Source: Tubulanus polymorphus (Eukaryota > Nemertea > Palaeonemertea > Tubulaniformes > Tubulanidae). Taken from it: a DNA stretch of 64,000 nt. Below, in pieces: positions 20,865 to 32,795 of this stretch. The translations under genes and the position numbers were made by a program. Below the pieces are notes generated by a model that saw nothing but the letters and a program-made list of their open reading frames with translations, did no database searches and was not told the origin of the DNA. The first letter of the stretch is position 1; each line of letters starts with the position of its first letter. The stretch lies in contig NC_134034.1 of the NCBI RefSeq assembly GCF_964204645.1, positions 7,559,414 through 7,623,413 on the forward strand. Direction: 5' to 3'.

Positions 20865-21978
20865 TTATTCTTTTAATTTTACTAGATAAAATCCATTCAT
20901 TAAATTTATCATCATACCCTTTATATTTCTCCAAAGAATACTTTTTTCCTTTAAGAGTTTTTGTTTTCAATACTTTTTCTATTTTGTATTCTATTTCATC
21001 TGGATTTGGTACAAGTGATAATTCTTGTTCGTAGAAATAACCTAATATTTCTTCATCTTGTAAATCTTCCAATTTATAAACAAATGGTTTAGTTAATATT
21101 ATCTTTTTAATCTTGAATATTTCTTCAGTAAAATTTGGAGTATAACCTTTATAAAATGTTTTTCTATATTTAGATATTTTTACGTGTTGTCCTATTTTAA
21201 ATTTTGGTTCAACAAAATCATGTGTAACAAACGCACCATATAAATTATTCCAAACTATTTCTGAATTATCTTCTTTTCTAGCTTGTATAGGTTTCATATT
21301 TATAGAACTATGTTTAGAATTATTATAACCTTTCACTAAATCATCTAATATATCGATATATTTATATGTTTCATTAGCAGTAAAATATTTCCACATTCTA
21401 GTTTTCAATGTTTTATTAAACGTTTCTATAATAGATGCTTTTTTATCTGATTGTGTTGAAAAATATTCTACATCGTTATCAGATAATAGTTTTTTAAGAT
21501 GTTTGTTATAAAATTCTTTACCTTCATCAAATTGTATCTTATCTGGAATAGCTTCTTTAAATATTGATTTAAAAACATTTGTTACTTCTATTCCAGTTTT
21601 ATTTTTGATTGGAATTGACGCGTATCTACTGAATATGTCTATAACATTTGATATCCAGAAATATCCTTTGTTCTATTCTTCGAAGTTCTTCATATCAATT
21701 AATATCAGCTATATTCATATATTCAATATATTCATATCAGCTTGCCATTGTTGATCGATATATGAAACCATTACTTTTCTTGTTAAATAGGTTTTATCCA
21801 TTTTCTTGTGGATTTGATATGTTGGTTGATTTTGTAACCATAATCTTAATTCACTATATTTTATATCACCATTTTCGTTATCAGATTTAATTTTATCCCA
21901 TAATTCTGTAACGCTAGAATATGATACTTCACTTTCTGGGTTGTAATATAACTCTCTTAAATATTGTTCTTTTTTCAT
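20857..21978 (-). pseudogene. Polinton retrovirus-type integrase with chromodomain, copy A
   Basis: It starts at 21978 (MKKEQYLRELYYN) nine bases after the stop of the upstream gene. The DDE triad is visible: QQWQADMNIL (first Asp), IQFDEGKEFYNKHL (second Asp), and KASIIETFNKTLKTRMW (Glu). After GQHVKISKYRKTFYKGYTP comes a C-terminal chromodomain (EYKIEKVLKTKTLKGKKYSL, then YDDKFNEWI). Breaks around 21640-21720, with a small TATTCATAT duplication, split the catalytic core. It would insert Polinton DNA with a 6-bp target duplication; the chromodomain may guide it to marked chromatin. This copy is inactive. Confidence 0.85.
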
Positions 21979-21984
21979 CTTATT

Positions 21985-22375
21985 TTAATCCATTAATAAT
22001 AATTTAGATTTAGTTTCAATGACTTTATTATTTGACTTATTTTCTGGTATAATAGGTTTATTATCATTGGAATCATCTTTATCATCAGATTTGAATTTTT
22101 ATATTACACCAGAGAATATAATAACTGTTACTAATCCAATTGTAATATATAAGTAATTATTACTTCCAGCATTATAAGAATTAGATGGATTATTATTTGA
22201 ATCAATATCAGATAATTTCTGTGATTCATTTATATCAGTTAATTTCTTTTTCTTAGCTTTTTTTTAATTCTGCAGATCTTTTACCTAATTCTCTTGCCCA
22301 TATAATTTGTTTCTCGGATCTAGGCTTCTTCTTAACGTCACTGTGTGGGTGCCGTACGGAAACAACATCACTCAT
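21985..22375 (-). pseudogene. Small conserved Polinton membrane protein
   Basis: It begins MSDVVSVRHPHSDVKKKPRS, then EKQIIWARELGKRSAELKK, an arginine/lysine-rich N-terminus. After a frameshift in the poly-A tract near 22258 there is one membrane span (NNYLYITIGLVTVIIFSGVI), then a stop (TAA) and an acidic/Lys tail ending at 21985. A short basic N-terminus with a single C-terminal span is a recurring Polinton gene of unknown function. Its ATG overlaps the upstream gene's stop (ATGAGTGA). Confidence 0.55.
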
Positions 22376-22975
22376 TTATTTTAATTAATTTTTGTTCTGA
22401 TTCATTTTCTGTTTCACCGTTTGGGTGTCGTACGGCGCCATCTGTTTCGTTCTTACCCGATTTATATTCTATAGGTTTTTACTCGAAAATGTTATGACTC
22501 CAGTAGAAATTAATGTCATAACCGATCCTAATTGGAATGAAGCATATCCGACCCATTTTTGTAATTCAGTCATAACTAAGTAGTCAACTTTCAAATCACT
22601 ATATAATTTATTTTCATCATCAATTGACATTAACCGGTTACATGATTTTGAATAACATTTTATAATACCATCTGAAATAGAATCATTTATTCGGGCCAAT
22701 CTTGCCTCTTCATAAATCTTAAAATATTTTATTACTTTATCTGGTTTCATAGAGTCTAATTCTTGAAAAGTAATGATCTTAGTTAAAAACTCTTTACATT
22801 TAGCACTAGCAATTAATAATTCTAGATGGTGCTTACAATATAAGTAGTATTCATAATCAATATTACAATTAATATTATTTTCAATTTTGGTTGGAATATC
22901 CTTATTATCACTAATGCCCAAATCATCTAATGTTTTTTCAATGTCGGTATAATTCTTACTCGATTTCTTTGACAT
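22368..22975 (-). pseudogene. Conserved Polinton protein of unknown function
   Basis: It starts MSKKSSKNYTDIEKTLDDLG. A helical middle (IASAKCKEFLTKIITFQELD, LARINDSISDGI) leads to a hydrophobic segment (YASFQLGSVMTLISTGVITF). A one-base insertion near 22475 adds a stop; the shifted frame continues with DGAVRHPNGETENESEQKL and ends at 22368, overlapping the next ATG. That overlap supports the shifted frame as the real end. Similar proteins occur in many invertebrate Polintons, perhaps virion components; function not known. Confidence 0.55.
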
Positions 22976-23788
22976 TTATATTATAGAACAAAGCGGAAAA
23001 AAATATTATTAAATGATACTAGCTAGTTAAAGTTAAAGAATTCTAGTATTGACTACTGATACTAGCTATTTGAATTTAAAGAATTTCTATTTGAATCTAT
23101 TCAAAATATAAAGTATTCTCCTTTTGAAAAGAAAATATTAAAAATATAATAGAATTCACTGGTTAGTTGAAGTAATTGTTTTTTAAATACTTTTTATTTA
23201 AATTAGGAGTTAGATTATCTCACTACTATTGTTTATCTATTAGGAGAAGTTATTATAACTGTCCAGATAAGTCATTTCGAATCCTCGATAATAAATCCTC
23301 AAACTGAAAATAAATTCAAAGAAACGACTGGTGGAATTACTATTTCATAAACACATATATTTTATTCTACAATCATTATCGATTTCCACATTCCTCAACG
23401 GGCCTCTGAGGCCCGGCAAGTTATGCGTGGAATGCAGGAATCAATAAAGTATAATACAACATCTGTCACTGTAACCATTAACAACAGCTGAATGACGCAA
23501 TTGAAATTGCGGCAAACGTAATGCATTGAAAGCCTATACAGTATGGCTAAACTGCTACAGTCTCATGAGTTGAAATATAGGTGCTTTTAACAACAAGCAA
23601 CAGATGTTCTTTTATGATTAATCCTTTTCAACTGAAATAGCACGTTCGATCAATATTCAAATGAGGTACACGCCATTCAACTGAATATAACTGCCGCAGA
23701 TGTTTTTTGTAAACAACCTACAGCTAACCTAATACAATTGCATATAGGCAGTTTGACATAGATCGAGAGTAACCGGTTTTCTAAGCGC
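22976..23788. other. AT-rich spacer plus foreign-looking block
   Basis: 22976-23280 is Polinton-like AT-rich sequence with a duplicated GATACTAGCTA segment. From about 23300 the composition becomes less AT-rich, with a GGGCCTCTGAGGCCC palindrome near 23400. That block may be an insertion, but I found no terminal repeats and no gene. Confidence 0.5.
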
Positions 23789-24442
23789 TTAAGCTTCAAC
23801 GTATTTTTCATTATGTGTTGAATTCCATAATTCGACGAATGTCTTTGCTTTATCCAGTTGATCTAAATATAACTGTAAATCTAGTTTATTAGATTTAATT
23901 ATCTTTTCCTTCTTTTCTAAAGGTCTTAAATTTTTCCAATTCCAAATTAGTTTTTTATCGTATTCATCACTCATGTCAAATTTAGAAATCGGCAACACGT
24001 GATCAATATGAAAGTATTCACCATAGTTTTTTTCATTCATTTCATCATCAAACTGATATATTATCCATCATTTTAAGAATTCAACTGAACAACCCAACAA
24101 ATTAGATAATGATTCTGAATGCGTTTTTTTGTTGAATAATTGTGTTAATCTAGATCTTAAGCATTGTTTCAATCTAAAATTAAGATCTGTTTTATATCTT
24201 TCTCTCATATATTCTGTCATATAATCATTATAATGTTCTCTATTATCTGCTCGATATTGCTTGGTATATAGTTTAATACAAGTTTTGCAGCAATATTGAA
24301 AACCATCTTTGCTAATCTTACGCTTACTAAATTCTGTTATAGCTAATTTATCTAATTCACATTTAGAACATTTCTTGTAGTATATATTTATGACACCAGT
24401 GTTATTTGTAATATTGATAGTTTGTGGTTGTTCTGGTTCCAT
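23789..24442 (-). pseudogene. HNH endonuclease, Polinton A
   Basis: The N-terminal part has two CxxC pairs (CSKCELDK, CCKTC) followed by QYRADNREHYNDYM, a zinc-binding head seen in virus and phage HNH enzymes. The C-terminal part has HIDHVLPISKF and WNWKNLRPLEKKEK, the HNH signature (His-Asp-His, Asn, downstream basic residues). One TGA (24065-24067) breaks the gene between the two. It lies 53 bases behind PolB in A; Polinton B has no such gene there. Free-standing HNH genes next to polymerases often act as homing nucleases; whether this one does is inference. Confidence 0.75.
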
Positions 24443-24495
24443 TTATTATACATATTTTTACTAAATTATATACTCATATTTTTACTAAAATTTGA

Positions 24496-27400
24496 TTAAC
24501 ATGTTATAATCCTGTTCATTATTTCCTTTTCTTTTGTTTCTTCTCTTTTAAATCTTAAGTATTCATCTAAATTGCAACCATACGCGACTGTATGAATTCC
24601 GTCATCTAAAATATATCTTTTATCATCAAATGGGTTTGGACTTATCTTTTCAATTTCTTCAATAAACATCTCGTGGTACTCAGATCTTAAACATCGTATC
24701 TTATGTTTTCTAACTTCTTCATTGAATATACAATTGATGTAATCTTTGAAATGAATATTCTTTTCAACAACGCTTCTGGTAATTCCTTTTAATTTCTTTG
24801 ATTCATGAGTTCTAGTTTTATAACTATACATTTTAGATACTATATATTTTCTAATACCAATGAATTCAATCATTTCTTCACCACCTAATTCATCTTTAAA
24901 CTTCCCGGGAACTTTTTTATTATCATTGCTAAACAATTCATGATCTTTAGGATAGTAAGCGAAATCAAAATGATGTTTTAATGTTTTTAAATCATCTGTT
25001 ATATTATTAGTTTTTATCTGTAATATGTAAGAATCAAAATATAAGATTTCTATATGTGTCAAAATATAAGATTTCTATATGTTTTCCAAAATGAGGTTGT
25101 AATATGTTATAATAGAATTCATACATTAATAACTTTGATAATTCTAAAACTGTAGCTCCAACATTAATTGGTTTATTAAATTTCATTGATGTTCTTCTCA
25201 TTTTAACAGCGGCTAAATTTTCATCAAATATTTTGTTACCCATAAATTTAGGATATGTTTGTAAATGTCTAATTCTTTTACCATTACTAACTAACTCAAT
25301 ATCATTTCTATTTCTAATATTTTCACAAGTCTTACCATAGAATGCATTATTCATTAACTTTTTAAATCTTTTTCGAAATCAGTTGTAGCTTTAGTTCTCT
25401 GTTTTGTGTTAAAATCTATATATTTTTCTAACCATTTAGATTGACTGAATGAAATATATCTATGTACTTTTTTTAGGATCATACCTTGTTTTAGATATAA
25501 CTTTAACATTCTATAATGTACTACATAATTATATTTATCTTCTTGAGTTACCATTAACTTTTCTGTATGAATATGATTTTCGGGTTTAATTCTTTTTAGT
25601 AATTTGATAATTCTTCATGTGTAACAGTTTTATGTTCTGGACAGTATGCTAGATTTCTAGATTTAAATTTTTTATCATCAGGATATTCCAAGTCTACAAC
25701 AAAGAAGTAACCAGTATCTGAATCATCTTCAATATCTAGAATTCTATTCTTCCAATCAAATTTATCATTATTTTCATGTTGTAAAACTTCACTTATTTCA
25801 AATACTCCATCAGGTTGTGGTTCCATCATTGCCCATCCATAAAGATTATTTGCATCTATATATAATAACTTATATCCAGGATTGTCATTTACATTGAAAT
25901 ATCTATCGCCTAATACACCTGAAACTCCTCCTCTTACAGATTTTTCAAATAATAATAATTGATCTATATTTGTCAACAAATCCATTTTTATATCTGTAAA
26001 TTTTCAACCACAATCCCAAGTTAATCCTGGTGAAGAATAACAATGGCAAGGATCCATATTAAAATATTTTAGATTTACATCTCTAAACCTTTCAAATATA
26101 TCCGATAATAATAATACATCTGATTTTAAATATAAATCTACTAAGTGTCCATGATTTGTTATTTTATAATGATTCCAAATATTCAATGTTCTATTATAGA
26201 CTTCATATTTAACATATTCGTTTTTTAATTCATCATAGAATTGTTCTATAATAATTCAGTTATATTGAAATCATTATGTGATTTATAAAATGAATATGGA
26301 ATTGCGCCTTTATATCTCATTAATTGAAAATCATCATTATTTGGGTAGTGTTGTTTTAATATTTTTAATTCATCATCAACTAATGATTTTGATAAATTAT
26401 CTAATGAACTACCTAAAAATCTATATGAATCTATAAATCTTAGGCACCCAAATTGGAACAAAGTTAATTTTCTTAGCTTGTAAGTTACAATTCTCATGCG
26501 CTGCGCATCTAAACTTTCCATTTAAATGATCATGGTCTCTTACTTTTTTATCTTTTAGATTAAATATCTTTTCACAATAATGACATTTATCTGCAAACTC
26601 AAATGCTTCTTTATCTTCTTCTGTCATTATAATTTCTATATTTGCATCTAATAGTTTACTAAATTTTATTTCATACTCAATCAATAAGTCACAAAAATGA
26701 TTGATAACATTTTCATTTCTATAATGATAATATTCACTTTTAATTAGTTCTGGATAATCAGATTTTATATATAACCAAAAGCTGCAGCTGATTGATGAAT
26801 CTTTTTAATAGTATTTGTTATTAGGGGATCTGAATAATCAATTATATCATTTTCATCAGAATTTAATTTCTTTCTTTTATGATATATTTCTTTTCTATCT
26901 TCGATCAGTTAATTCTTTATTTATTGATTCAAAATCTCCATATATTACAAATGGTACTTTATTCTTGTAATCATATTTTTTGAATTCTAATACTTTATCC
27001 TTTTCATTTGGTAAAACTATTTTACAATAATCATGATTTTCACATAATTGTTTATGATTTAATAATGCACTTTCGGTTCTGAATTTAGTTATACATTCTC
27101 TACATAGATATATTTTATTATCAAAATCATTTTCTGATTTGAAAAATAAATCAATACGTTTTATCCACATATAATGATTCTCATAATATAGTATATCTAT
27201 AACATCATTTGATTCATAATCTTTTGCTAAGTATAAAGGTTCTAATGTATAATGTTTAATATTATTACCTTTTGTTTTTGGCAATTTGACTAAATAAAAC
27301 ACATTTATCTTTATATTATTTTATTTGATTTAGTTAACTTATTATATTTTGTGTTATAAACATGTAAAGTCATAAATATTATTTCATCAAATATTAAACC

Positions 27401-28090
27401 TGATCCTTCAAAATATTTCTTTTCTATTTTACTTTTTATTTCATTAAAACATTTATCTAATTTATCATCTATATGTTGTTTAGATATAATATGTTGTGAA
27501 TGGGAATTTATATTATATATTGGTTTATCTTCAGATTTTATAAACTTTACTTTAGAAGATATGCTAATTTTAGGGTATTCAACATCTGTAATTATTTTTA
27601 TAATATTTTTTATATTTTCTAAATGTTTTTTATTTTCTTCTAATGTTTTTCCTTTATGAAATTTAAACTCAATAGCTGCTGGACCAATATCACTTTTAAA
27701 TGCTTCGGTTATCTCTATTTCCTTTTTATTATCTAATGAATTAATATATTTTCTTGCATCTTCCATGTATGGCCTTTTATTGTTTAATTTATTTTTTATT
27801 CTTTTAATTGTCTTCTGTTTCTTATCATTATCTTTATCAAAATAATCCTCACCTAAAATATCATTATTCTTATTTCTAATTTGACTTTTAGATTTTAAAT
27901 GTTCTTTATAATATCTTTTGTATGTTTATTTTTCATTCTTTAATTCATCTAATTTAGTTTCTAATATATCATCTTTATATTTTAGCTTTAATTTATTTTC
28001 TAAGTGAGATTTAGTTTTATTGTGCCTTGCTTTTTGAGATTTATGTATATTTATTTTACATGTTGGACAGTAGTATTTATTTGCTTCCAT
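24496..28090 (-). pseudogene. Polinton protein-primed DNA polymerase B, copy A
   Basis: The start at 28090 (TTAAAATGGAAGC) matches the start of copy B. In order: an N-terminal C2H2 finger (YYCPTCKINIHKSQKARHNK), a conserved N-terminal region, an internal CxxC...H finger, exonuclease I (YGDFES), a treble-clef-like zinc segment (CHYCEKIF...KVRDHDHLNGKFRC), motif A (YIDANNLYGW), motif B (NNAFYGKTCENIRNR) and a damaged motif C. Ten or so stops and frameshifts break it. An internal deletion near 26460 removes the exonuclease II region, and an in-frame deletion near 27918 removes both Cys of the second finger. At motif C a 24-base segment is duplicated (25029-25085). The element would copy its own DNA with this enzyme; this copy cannot. 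Confidence 0.85.
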
Positions 28091-28335
28091 TTTAATACTA
28101 AATTTTTTATTAAAATTTATTTTCAAATAATACATATTAGATACCTCAATACTTAAAACCCCATATCTCTAAAATATATATTACTTATTTTAATTTTTCA
28201 ACTAAGTTTGAAATAATAAAGGTTAGATACGTATTAGATATGTATTAGATATGTATAAGATACGCATGAGATACATAAATACTTAAAACCCCTTTTTTAT
28301 TAACTATGTTTTTATACAATTTTCAACTGATATTA

Positions 28336-29130
28336 TTATTTGAGTGTTAGATAATTATCATTACTATCTGAATCACTTTCATCATCATACCCTAACAATG
28401 TATTCAAATTCTCTACCGTATCATCATCAATAGTTGTTTTATTGACATACTTTTTCATCCAAACTGTATCTTTATTTTCTACTTTATGTTTCATAGAATC
28501 TTCATTATCAATATGCTTTCCAGTAACTATATTTTCATTGTCATCTTTCATAGTGTTTGACTCCAACATTTCATTTACAAGGTTTGATCCTAATATTTTC
28601 TTAGCAGCAGATAAATCTAATTTATCATTACTAGGTTCCTTAGATGAAAATTCACCTAATAAATCTTTATATAAATCTTTACCATTTACTTTTTTATTTG
28701 AAACAAACTTAGTTATATATATAAATGGGAGTTCTATAAATTCTCTTATACCTACACGCTCTATTACATTAGTAATATGTGAAGCTGTATTCATATGATT
28801 ATTCCAATTTGATTGACTGTTTGAAAATTCACCTTTACAGTAGCCAAAATAATTTCTATTTTCACTAATATTTAATATTATTTCATTATTTGATGTAGAA
28901 GGTAAAACATTATTTGATGTAGGAGGTTAAACATTATTATCAATTTCATTACTTAAATTATCAGCAACTTCACTTTTATTATTATCGATTTCTATTAGTT
29001 TAGTTTTATAATTTTTGAAAATAGGATCAAATATCAAAGCTATATTACAAGGTATTTCATAATATAAGCCATCATTATTTTCATGTTTATCGATGTATGG
29101 AATATGTTTATATACTTTACCTGCATCCAT
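28336..29130 (-). pseudogene. Conserved Polinton gene of unknown function
   Basis: It starts MDAGKVYKHIPYIDKHENND after the TATATAATAAATG signal. One TAA (28928-28930) interrupts it; the same frame continues with PPTSNN, a long middle including GIREFIELPFIYITKFV, and an acidic C-terminus (DDESDSDSND) ending at 28336. I do not recognise a domain. It lies between the gene at 30261 and PolB in the same direction, and no counterpart appears in the sequenced part of B. Confidence 0.5.
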
Positions 29131-29162
29131 TTATTATATAAATTTTTATTAAAATTAAAATT

Positions 29163-30261
29163 CTAATACATAACACTATTTATTTGAGAATTTACAATAT
29201 TTGATTGTGCGTCAGATATAATATAAATGTGCATTTTGAAATTTTTGATTCCCTTTTTCTTTTTCATGAATAATTGTATTCCATCTTTAGTGTTCTGTAA
29301 TTTTTTTCCAGAACCATGTAATAAGTTATCCTCTGTTGTTCTAAAATCTAACCATAATGCATATTTATTACCGGTATAATAATCAATTTGATTAATATTA
29401 CAATTTTCAGATGATTTTACTTTTTGATTCATAAAATGAGCGCCTAGTATGCAAATCAAATAAGTTATAATTGATTGATTTATTCTTTGTATACCAGCTT
29501 TAGTAAAACCTTCACTATTTTCTAAAATAAAATAAACCCAAACATTATTGTTTTCTTGTTTTAAATTATCATAGAATTTCGGTAATTTATTAAAATCTAA
29601 TGTTTCTGAATCAATATTTTCTATTTTACCATAAACTAATTTATTATTATAGATATTATAAAAACTATTAGATGGGATGGGAAGTGTGCAATATCGTTAA
29701 ATATTTTCAGGACAAGGAAGTGATCTTATTGTTCCAAGTTTTGTTCTAAAATCAGAATTATTTATATCTATATTAAATTCATTACAAATTTTTTAAACTT
29801 TGATAAATTAATATTATTATCTAACTTTTAAAATACCTAGATCCTGGTAAAAGGGTCTCTAATTCATTTAATATTTATCTTATTTGAAAATAAGTATGAA
29901 ATCTAAATAAACTTTGAATTAATTTATATTTAGAATTATTCAAATGATCATTCCAACTAATTCCACATCCTGTTGTTGCACAATAAACTGCAAAATTTAA
30001 TTGGTTCTGCCAATATTTCATATAAGATTTTAATAACCATTGTTTTTCATCTTTCAATTTTTTAAAATTAATTAAATAAACATGAAATATATTTTCCATC
30101 TCTGCATTAAAATTATTAGTTTCAGTAACATAAATATCTAAATTAATTAATGAATTTAAAACTTCATTTCTATATGAAATATCTTTATTAAAATCTATTG
30201 CAGGAATATTATATTTAATTGATTTATTATATTGGAAAGCTTTTGGAAAACTATCTACCAT
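29163..30261 (-). pseudogene. Conserved Polinton protein (homologue of 60254-61213), copy A
   Basis: The N-terminal half (MVDSFPKAFQYNKSIKYNIP..., QNQLNFAVYCATTGCGISWN, FRFHTYFQI) matches the gene at 60254. Frameshifts follow between 29870 and 29460. The C-terminal part differs from B: it carries YYTGNKYALWLDFRTTEDN, LHGSGKKLQNTKDGIQLF and YIISDAQSN, a domain I have seen in Polinton proteins but cannot name. So A either has another C-terminal domain or fuses two genes. This is the last recognisable Polinton gene of A; capsid genes are missing. Confidence 0.6.
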
Positions 30262-30283
30262 TTATATAATAAAAAAATTAATA
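30258..30283 (-). promoter_or_regulatory. Late-promoter-like start signal
   Basis: On the minus strand AATTTTTTTATTATATAAATGG leads into the ATG at 30261. The same plan, a T-run followed by TATAAATG or TAAATAAATG, precedes most Polinton genes in this window. Confidence 0.45.
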
Positions 30284-31507
30284 ATGTATTAATTCTTGTA
30301 ATAATTACGGTTTTCTGTTACATCACAGAAAACCCTATTGAGATTCGCGTGTTTCTTCTTATTATTATTTTATGTCACACTATTTTCACTAAAAGAACTA
30401 AGGCTTTGTTACCTTGCCGTTGTTGTCGATACAATCCGTATGATATCGTTCAGCTCACTGAGATCTACAAATACCCCGCGTCTTTTTTCACGAATCATCG
30501 TTACAAAAGCACTGTCGAGCCGTAAACATCGAAAATTTAGCCCCATTCGATGGGGCGACATGTTTTTCGAGTCGTCATCCCGAAATCAACCCGATAGTCG
30601 CTTCGATTATCAATTCAAGTATAAATGAACTAATTTATTGCCACAGACTTCACATTCAGCCGCGGTCTTCAAAATGTAATTTTAACAATAGCCCATTTTC
30701 TTCATCAAATCATATTACCGATACACTGGAAATTTACTACTTAAGATTTTAAAAGCACTTTCGAGCCGTAAACATCAACGAATCGACGTGTGTCACTACA
30801 TCGTCGTTCCGGGGATCAGCTGCGAGTTTCTCCTCATCATGAGAATCAAATCGAGTACAAATTAATTTGTTACTACCAGTGATTTGGCTGCGGGTTTCAA
30901 GGAGTTAGTTTAACAATACCTATTTTTCTTTACCAAATTAACCGTGTATTTATTAAAATAAATCTTTAGTGTACCGGGGAGTCGTAGGCCTAAACTAAAC
31001 ACGCCGAAGAGATATAGCGGAGAAAAGCTGTTATGTCGACGAGGTATCAAAATAAAAGAATATATTACTTTATTCGGCCACGGGCTTCAACCTCTATATC
31101 AATACCATCAATTCTCTATATTTCCTACAGTACATACCGATCATTGTCAAATGCACAAGGTATTTACTAAATACAAGTATATAACACACTCCTATCCGTA
31201 TGTTAGACTCACACTTGATATTCGGAGTAAGCGTTCGCTTGGGGGGAAAGGGGGTCGTTCGCTGTGTCGCTTGAAGTGTTTATCGAGTTTTACGCGACCT
31301 TAAGGCTTTAGGCCTACCGGTACTGACATTTACTGTCTCAAACAAACACAGTATAAATGTTGCGGTTATTAACGGACTCATTGGATTGAACTTCAAAACA
31401 AAATTTACGATATTTAGGAGGGTTTTGTATTCAATAGGCTTACGACAAATCTGTCCGGATGTTAGGCCTACGCATATACATAGGCCTACATAGGCTAGTA
31501 GCCTCTA
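30284..31507. other. Non-coding stretch right of Polinton A
   Basis: Composition changes sharply just beyond Polinton A. A stem-loop GGTTTTCTGT-TACATC-ACAGAAAACC sits at about 30308-30333. TCGAGCCGTAAACATC occurs twice (about 30510 and 30755). An 84-bp block at 31229-31312 (GCGTTCGCT...GTTTTACGCGACCTTAAGGC) is repeated at 32232-32317. No gene seen. Confidence 0.6.
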
Positions 31508-32224
31508 AAGTCTATCCCAGTGGTTATGATCGCGGCATTTCCACTCTCAAAGAGCCAGTATCAACAACAATTTAATTGATACTGACAGCTGTAAGTGGTC
31601 AAACTCACCATGAGCATCGCTGACTCGCTGGACCCAAGCTGCTTGTTACTATAGTTACAGGCAAGAGTGAATAAAGAGCAAAACTTTTCGAAGCTTACAC
31701 TAAGAAAATGAAGAAATTAGCAAGGAAAAATTAGTTTGAAGTCTTGTTGCATTCAAGAGTGAATATTTTCCGAGGATACCAAAGTCAATGTTTACATTAG
31801 AAAGTGTCAGAACTAATTTTCAAGTTGAAACATTATATTTGGACGGTGTGTAAGCAAAATAGCAACACAGAACGTACGACTCATGAGATGATAATCAAAT
31901 CCACAAATAGTCATTTTAACATATTTGTGCATGTCTAGCTTTGTTAAGAGCACAAAATAAGAAATTAATCCTCGAAATTCCATGCTTAAATACATTTTAA
32001 GTAATCGGTGTTCTTTGAGAATATACAAGAAAAAACCAAATCTAGAGGAATAAAGAGAAGTGAATGGCCAGGATGTGAAAACTTTAGTATTATTCACTCT
32101 TGAATGTAGTAGTTGCCTGACCTCAGTTACTTGCAGGGTTGAACACATAGAAACCACAGGGTTCCAGATCCGCGATGATATGAACTGTTTGATGCACCGC
32201 GATCATAACCACTGGGATAGACTT
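31508..32224. mobile_element. TIR element, probable TA target site
   Basis: Left AAGTCTATCCCAGTGGTTAT-GATCGCGG pairs exactly with right CCGCGATC-ATAACCACTGGGATAGACTT, with TA on each side. A second inverted pair, CATTCAAGAGTGAATA and TATTCACTCTTGAATG, lies inside. The open frame at 31813-32157 lacks domains, so it appears non-autonomous. Confidence 0.7.
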
Positions 32225-32231
32225 TACTAGG

Positions 32232-32317
32232 TTAAGCGTTCGCTGTGGGGGAAATGAGATCGTTCGCCGTGTCACTTAAAGTGTTTATCGAGTTTTACGC
32301 GACCTTAAGGCTTTAGT
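32232..32317 (+). repeat. Direct copy of the 31229-31312 block
   Basis: TAAGCGTTCGCT...GTTTATCGAGTTTTACGCGACCTTAAGGCTTTAG recurs with a handful of changes, flanking the TIR element at 31508-32224. Confidence 0.8.
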
Positions 32318-32413
32318 ATGGTGGCTGATAAGGGCCATGCGTAAAAAAACACTAATATGCAAATGAGGGCGACATTATGACATAAACGACAAAACTAAAA
32401 TAATGCGACAAAA

Positions 32414-32795
32414 CAATAATTTTGGTTTTGTCGCCCGCGACAATTCAATATTTTGGTTTTGTCGCCTGTGACAATTCAATATTTTGGTTTTATCGCCAGC
32501 GACAATTCATTATTTTGGTTTTATCGCCCGCGACAACTCATTATTTTGGTTTTATCGCCAGCGACAATTCATTAGTTTGGTTTTGTCACCCGCGACAATT
32601 CAATATTTTGGTTTTGTCGCCCGCGACAATTCATGATTATGGTTTTATCGCCCGCGACAATTTATTTTTTTGGTTTTGTCGCTCGCGACAATTCAATACT
32701 TTGGTTTTATCGCCAGCGAAAATTCGATTATTTTGGTTTTATCGCCCGCGACAATTGATTATTTTGGTTTTATCGCCCGCGACAATTGATTATTC
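32414..32795. repeat. 31-bp tandem array with a GTCGC-CC-GCGAC core
   Basis: About 12 units of ATTTTGGTTTTGTCGCCCGC + GACAATTCAAT. The GTCGC..GCGAC core can pair with itself, and TTTTATCGCC or GTCACCC variants alternate. The long plus-strand open frame across it is a product of the repeat. Confidence 0.9.

Noticed and set aside
32414-32795. CRISPR array
   Set aside because: The repeats are contiguous with no unique spacers, and the DNA is animal nuclear sequence.
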